Assembly (NCBI RefSeq): GCF_000344685.1
Contig: NW_006920412.1
Coordinates: 2,089,765 to 2,153,764 of the forward strand
Length of the DNA stretch: 64,000 bases
From: Gloeophyllum trabeum ATCC 11539
Taxonomy: Eukaryota > Basidiomycota > Agaricomycetes > Gloeophyllales > Gloeophyllaceae
Direction of reading: 5' to 3'
Below, one piece after another: positions 59,626 to 64,000 of this stretch. The notes beneath the pieces were generated by a model. That model saw nothing but the letters and a program-made list of their open reading frames with translations. It was not told the origin of the DNA and did no database searches. Numbering within the stretch: position 1 is the first letter of the stretch; the number at the start of each line of letters is the position of its first letter. A program made the position numbers and the translations under genes.

Positions 59626-61091
59626 TCAACTGGCACCGTCATGCAAAGCGCAACAGACGGCAGCTACAGTAAAGATTAACAGACAGTTTGTGTTCAGGCA
59701 GTGAAAATACCTTTGTGATGTCCGTTGTACTGACGAACAGTTTCCCCCGAAGCCATCTCCCATAGGCGAGCTGTATGATCGGAGGACGCTACACAGCATC
59801 AGCGAGGACCCACGGCTTCCGCGGCCTGACTTACCGGTGACAAGATACGCTGAATCCGCACTGAAAGCGCAATCCCACACCCAGCGCTGGTGCCCTTGCA
59901 GAATTTTCTCCAGTTTAAATTCATAACTATGTGACACCGACCAGATCTTCACGGTAGTGTCCGCCGAACAAGTGGCAAGATATCTATGAAAACGCGTTCC
60001 GCATTGTCTCCTAAAAGTCTTGCGCGCCTACGCACTTTGTATCGGGGCTCAACAGGCAACGAGTGAGATACTTGTTATGAGCTTGGAATTTGGTCACGGG
60101 CTGGAACCGTGGAAATTGAGAACTCTCTTCATTGACTCGCCAAACATAGCACTTCCCCTGTTGACAGTAGATAGTAAGCTACAAAACTGTTAGCATGTTA
60201 AGCATCACTCACCTTATTGTTCCCGGCTACTAGACAAGAGCCGTCAGAAGCCAGAGTGACTGAGCGGATCGGGATTTCCCCCGCCGGGGTCTGTCAGATG
60301 TTCAAACTTCTGGTGAGCGAACGGTGGCCAGAATGACGCACTAGTTCGTGTGTACATATATTTTCGGACAAATCCCACTGCTTGATACTTCCGGCTTGAT
60401 CGCAAGATATCAGCTCGCCTTGATTCGGATGGACGACTACGTCGTTCACTATAGGGATCGCCTTATGCACAGTATTCATATGAGACGAGACAACATACCT
60501 GGAGCCCCGTTGTCATAGTTTCTATGAAGTTGACCGCTCCTGATTTCGGATGGCTAAGTACTTGAGGTACAATGTCTGGCGTTCGCTTACCGCAAATCCC
60601 ATATTTTAATGGTACCATCTTCGCTGCCTGTGACAAGCCATTTTCCTTCACTGTGAAATGAGACAGATGTTACATTGTTTTTATGTCCGTTCTGGCCGTC
60701 AAAGGATACAAGCTGTCTCTCACTCAGTCTGTGCTGCGACGAGCTGAGGGAGAGACGAATTTACTGGTGTAGACGATGCGCTCGCGATATCATAGATATT
60801 GACCTTTTTGTGGATGGCCGCTGCTAACAGACGTTTGCTGGTTTATCACGGTATCAGCGGTCCGAATGTCTGGGATAGATCACACGTGGTGCGCACTCTG
60901 GAGAGATGGCAAGGCGATTAATTTGCTAATGTCCCAGAGACACATACGTGTGTGAGATGGGCAGAGAAAGCAGAAGATTTTCTTACGCCTGATTCCCCCG
61001 ACCGAGTGATTGTGCGAGAACAGATACCGCTCCAAGCTTCCCAAAAGCGGATTTCATGATCATACGAGCCCGTAACAAGTACTACGGACAT
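59626..61091 (-). CDS. LST8: LST8, WD40 subunit of TOR complexes
   Basis: Lst8 binds the TOR kinase domain and is part of TORC1 and TORC2, which link nutrients to growth. Eleven exons in transcript order: 60987-61091, 60897-60925, 60765-60837, 60591-60712, 60499-60553, 60342-60461, 60213-60290, 60036-60157, 59835-59983, 59711-59788, 59626-59663, giving 322 aa. It starts [20 protein letters not shown], the family's highly conserved N-terminus. WD repeats follow: [72 protein letters not shown] and [20 protein letters not shown]. Exon 2 is 29 nt. The frame stays open about 155 codons upstream of this ATG but shows no similarity to anything I know. Confidence 0.95.
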
Positions 61092-62035
61092 ATCATGGCG
61101 AGGCGCGGTCGTCTTATGCCCGAGGGTTTGAGCAGGCATAGGCGCGTCAACGGACGAGGTCGTGCGGAGAGGCTGGAAGCAGGATGTGCTCAACTCCAAA
61201 GACGATCGAGGTAACAGGGAAGCACGTGGCGCAGGTCGGCGCCTGTAGACACTGGGCAGTGGCAGCAGCTGCTTGCCGCTCTTCCCAGTGAGAACTCTGA
61301 ATCTCGTGTGCCTGTGCGCTCTGTAGTCACCCTGTTCAGCCATGAATTTCATAGCCGACTTATATCCGGATAATAAATGTCGCGGTCGAGGGATTTTCTC
61401 AGAATTGGCGTCATTAATTTCCCTGGCCGTTTCCCCTAGTGCTCCTCGATCTAGCGGTGCCAGACTCTCCTCCCTTATCTGTGAGTTGAATCTTCTCATC
61501 TCAAGCCAGTGCCATTGCAGCCTTCCACCTGCATGCAGATTACGTGTAGCCGACACCTAGCGCTTCTGATTCTCATGTCTTTGGCACGACCTGATTCTGA
61601 CGCACGTCTGGCTGTCAAAGTCCCTATCCCGCGAAAGATTGACTAGGGGATCCGACTTGACCTTCTAGCTTCTCTTTAATAGACCTTGGCTAGAACCAGT
61701 GCGCCCACTGAACCTTAACCAAAACCTGTGTTTCCACATCACCATGACATTGCTGGTATACCTTTGCCTGTCTCGTCTACCCAATGACAGCCGGTTTTTC
61801 TTCGCGTCTCGTTGCATAAGCGAGCTCTGCGAGGGTAAGCAGACACCTTGTTATGAGATGTCCGGTCTCATTTTCATTACTGTCCTGGATGGTTCCACGC
61901 TCCAGACAGACGTACGCAAGTCGTTCGATCGACAAGTTACGAATGCCTCCTCCGCCTTCCGGGTATATAAGAGGGTAAGTACAAATGTCACCTACTCACT
62001 GCAACGCACCTCTGTGTGCCTCTACTATTTCGGCT
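61092..62035. other. Divergent intergenic region, LST8 and the 60-aa gene
   Basis: 944 bp between two divergent starts. It contains an open in-frame extension of LST8 (to about 61556) judged non-coding, and the TATA element of the small gene near its right end. Nothing else recognised. Confidence 0.3.
61964..61971 (+). promoter_or_regulatory. TATA box of the 60-aa gene
   Basis: TATATAAG lies 72 bp before the ATG at 62036, a good spacing for a short 5' UTR. Confidence 0.55.
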
Positions 62036-62389
62036 ATGAACAACGCTTTCCAGGTGAGCTCTAACGTCGGCTTCGTGTGTCTATCTACCATTGATTTCCT
62101 ATGTCTGAGCAGAACGGTACCCGTGTCTTCTTCTGGGATGCTTCGGGTAATGTGAAGTACGGCACCGTAAAATCTACTAGCCGTCTAGGAGATGTGAGTT
62201 CAGTACGACACTAAACGCGGTTACGTTCACTTATAACAAACTCGCAGGGAACCCAGATTGCTGTCATTAAAGTGGATGGTAGTGGGGAAGAAGTCCAGCT
62301 ACCGTTCGTAGTTGTCGTACTCGTCTTATCCTCGACGGAGTATGACGAGCCCCCTACACAGCGTCTCAACCGTGTCAAAAGTACAATGA
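62036..62389 (+). CDS. Small 60-residue SH3/Tudor-like protein of unknown function
   Basis: Four tiny exons, 62036-62053, 62113-62193, 62248-62303 and 62362-62389, are bounded by standard GT donors and AG acceptors (GTGAGC, GTGAGT, GTTCGT; GAGCAG, CTCGCAG, ACACAG). They join to exactly 61 codons including TGA. The product starts MNNAFQNGTRVFFWDASG, continues VKYGTVKSTSRLGDGTQIAV, and ends IKVDGSGEEVQLPVSTVSKV plus Q. Alternating hydrophobic and polar residues with Gly turns suggest a five-strand SH3- or Tudor-like barrel. No signal peptide or membrane segment. I do not know the function. A TATA box lies 72 bp upstream. Confidence 0.65.
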
Positions 62390-64000
62390 AGACGTTTACT
62401 AATTTCTCTCCAGCCCATACCCCACGGACTACTTAGACGCATTGCAATAGAATCCCGACCGTAGACTTGACGGACTTATTGGACTTTCAGCCGTGCACCG
62501 CCGTCCTATGTAGCACAAGTTTCTTTTGCGCCCCTGTTTGATGTATGTATAGCAGAGACCGTAATCACAGTGCGTACTTTAAGTTCATTGCCTACTTAGT
62601 AAATATCTCGCTTCGCAAGCGCTTTGATGACGAACGTCTTGTCATCGGCCCTGAGATGTTTGTTCGCTGAGTTACAAACCCAGCAGTGCACCCCCCAAAG
62701 CCTCATGTCGGAGAATATCCAGTGCAGGATCTAGGGTTGGCATCGGAGGAGCGCCGTCCTCCGAGATCGACATCTTTTACCTTCCACGACTGAGTCCGAC
62801 TATCTGTGTGCACAAAATGTCTCATCAAGTGGTGCAGCAGGTTTGAGAGGGAGCACGAGCCCTCTGAGGAGTACCGCCCAGCGGTCGGTACCCAGATTGC
62901 TGGTCGGCGGTTACTACCGAGCCTGGAATTCTGTATTCGTGGAGGTACTCTATGCTGCAGGTCTGGCGTACGGGACGGACGGAAGCACCAGCCAAACTGA
63001 CGAAGTGAATATTCCTAGAATAATCCCAAGAACAGACCTCGGCTGAAGTCCTGTGGCAGACGGTTCCACGCACGGAAGGGAACAATAATCACACGCCGAT
63101 ATATCCGCCATCAACCTCCGTACTACTCCCTTGACTAGCCCGCCCCATAGTACATACTGCGGAAGTAGGAAACAGGGATAGATGCGAGCCTTCGGAGTCG
63201 TGAGCTCTCACGTTCGATCAAATCACGTCGACGGCAACGAGTTTCGCAACAAGGTATGAGCCTGAAGGCTTGCCGGTCCTCCAGTACCATGTCACGTCAA
63301 AAGTGGAATGTGTGAACACGAACTCTCATCGCCAACGTTTTATTGAGCTACTCGCTCCAGCCGTCTCTCAGTTCAACGAGTATTAAAGAGCCACTTACCT
63401 ATTTGTGCTTCAAACTGCGGCGACTAGAGCAGAAGCCTTTTGCGAATTCCATAGGCGATTGAAAGGCATACAAGGAGCTCCTCGGTCAGTTAGACTTGCG
63501 AGAAGAGTCATTTCGTGACGCGTGATTATATGTCAATCGACTTCATCCGGCCGGTCGAATATCGGACGAAGGATGGAGCCGTGGAGAGCCTAGATAAGTA
63601 CGGAAGTTCTTCAGCTCATCAATGTTCCTCCACACAAACTCAGCGGATATACCACGTATGGCATTGACCACTTATCATGAAATCGGACCATGTTAACAAA
63701 CTTTATAACCAATCAAGAAAACTAACAGTGCAGAACTCAGCGGGAAGACCGGTGATTTATATTATCCTGGGCCCTATGTTTGGTTCACACGACAATGTCC
63801 AAACCGACGAAGAGGCGCATCTGGTCCGGCTCTTCAGAGTTAGACGTGGCTCTGACGTGCACGGACAAGCGGGAGTCTCGGCTAGTCGACCAAGCGGCCT
63901 ATTACGTGACTTGCCCATGAGATTCGGTGGAGGAATGACATACGAAGCCGCGGCAAGTCGCGTTTAGTAGAACGAGCTTGTGGGTCCCATCTTCACCGTG
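62390..64000. other. Terminal region without a recognised gene
   Basis: 1.6 kb. A plus-strand stretch near 63205-63520 reads coding-like with internal stops (FDQITSTATSFATRYEPEGL, QRFIELLAPAVSQFNEY). Another near 63825-63920 reads SSELDVALTCTDKRESRLVD. They could be exons of a gene continuing past the window or decayed sequence; I cannot assign them. Confidence 0.25.

Overview
The window looks like the nuclear genome of a filamentous basidiomycete, most likely an agaricomycete. Genes are intron-dense, with introns mostly 50-65 nt that are GT-AG and occasionally GC-AG. Several exons are tiny, and proteins are recognisable only after splicing. Nearly all genes are conserved core functions. I joined exons by hand. 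Every recognised multi-exon gene closes into a length divisible by three and a full-length family match, except HIS3-like, which lacks a usable splice donor. I recognise no operon or defence system, and no undescribed multi-gene system is evident.

Layout. 1-~550: 3' end of a probable LTR retrotransposon. 994-3071 (+): mitochondrial succinyl-CoA:3-ketoacid CoA-transferase. 3600-5778 (+): Smi1/Knr4 cell-wall regulator. 6362-11261 (+): Eaf1/Vid21 scaffold of NuA4. 11459-13833 (-): amino-acid/choline-type permease. 16384-19235 (+): membrane-anchored GH5 exo-beta-1,3-glucanase. 19633-19978 (-): small F1-ATPase-inhibitor-like gene. 20445-20880 is a run of 436 Ns whose two flanks repeat the same 784 bp exactly. 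This is most simply two unmerged contig ends, and the second flank carries a 435-bp MITE. 22423-24758 (+): a second permease, paralogous to the first and exon-for-exon identical in all twelve internal exon lengths. 25438-26269 (+): HIS3-like with a damaged splice donor. 26270-27729: degraded sequence. 27730-31500 (-): Zn2Cys6 transcription factor of the PrtT type.

31501-36129 is gene-poor, with proline-rich coding-like remnants. Then come 36130-37702 (-) AlkB-type dioxygenase fused to CUE and GRF domains; 37962-41620 (-) M13 metallopeptidase; 41829-43603 (+) MSS51; 43863-46347 (+) CDC45; 46669-48313 (-) mitochondrial scramblase; 48478-49613 (+) ECO1 cohesin acetyltransferase; 49929-56725 (-) glutamate synthase; 59626-61091 (-) LST8; and 62036-62389 (+) a four-exon gene for a 60-residue SH3-like protein that single-frame ORF searching misses. 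The last 1.6 kb has no gene I recognise.

Functional links are loose. CDC45, ECO1, EAF1 and the AlkB homologue act on chromosomes and DNA. GLT1, HIS3-like, LST8, the permeases and the PrtT-like factor touch nitrogen and amino-acid supply. KNR4 and GH5 act on the glucan wall. SCOT, MSS51, the scramblase and the ATPase-inhibitor-like protein are mitochondrial by family. Two divergent pairs share short intergenic promoters: M13/MSS51 (208 bp) and scramblase/ECO1 (164 bp).
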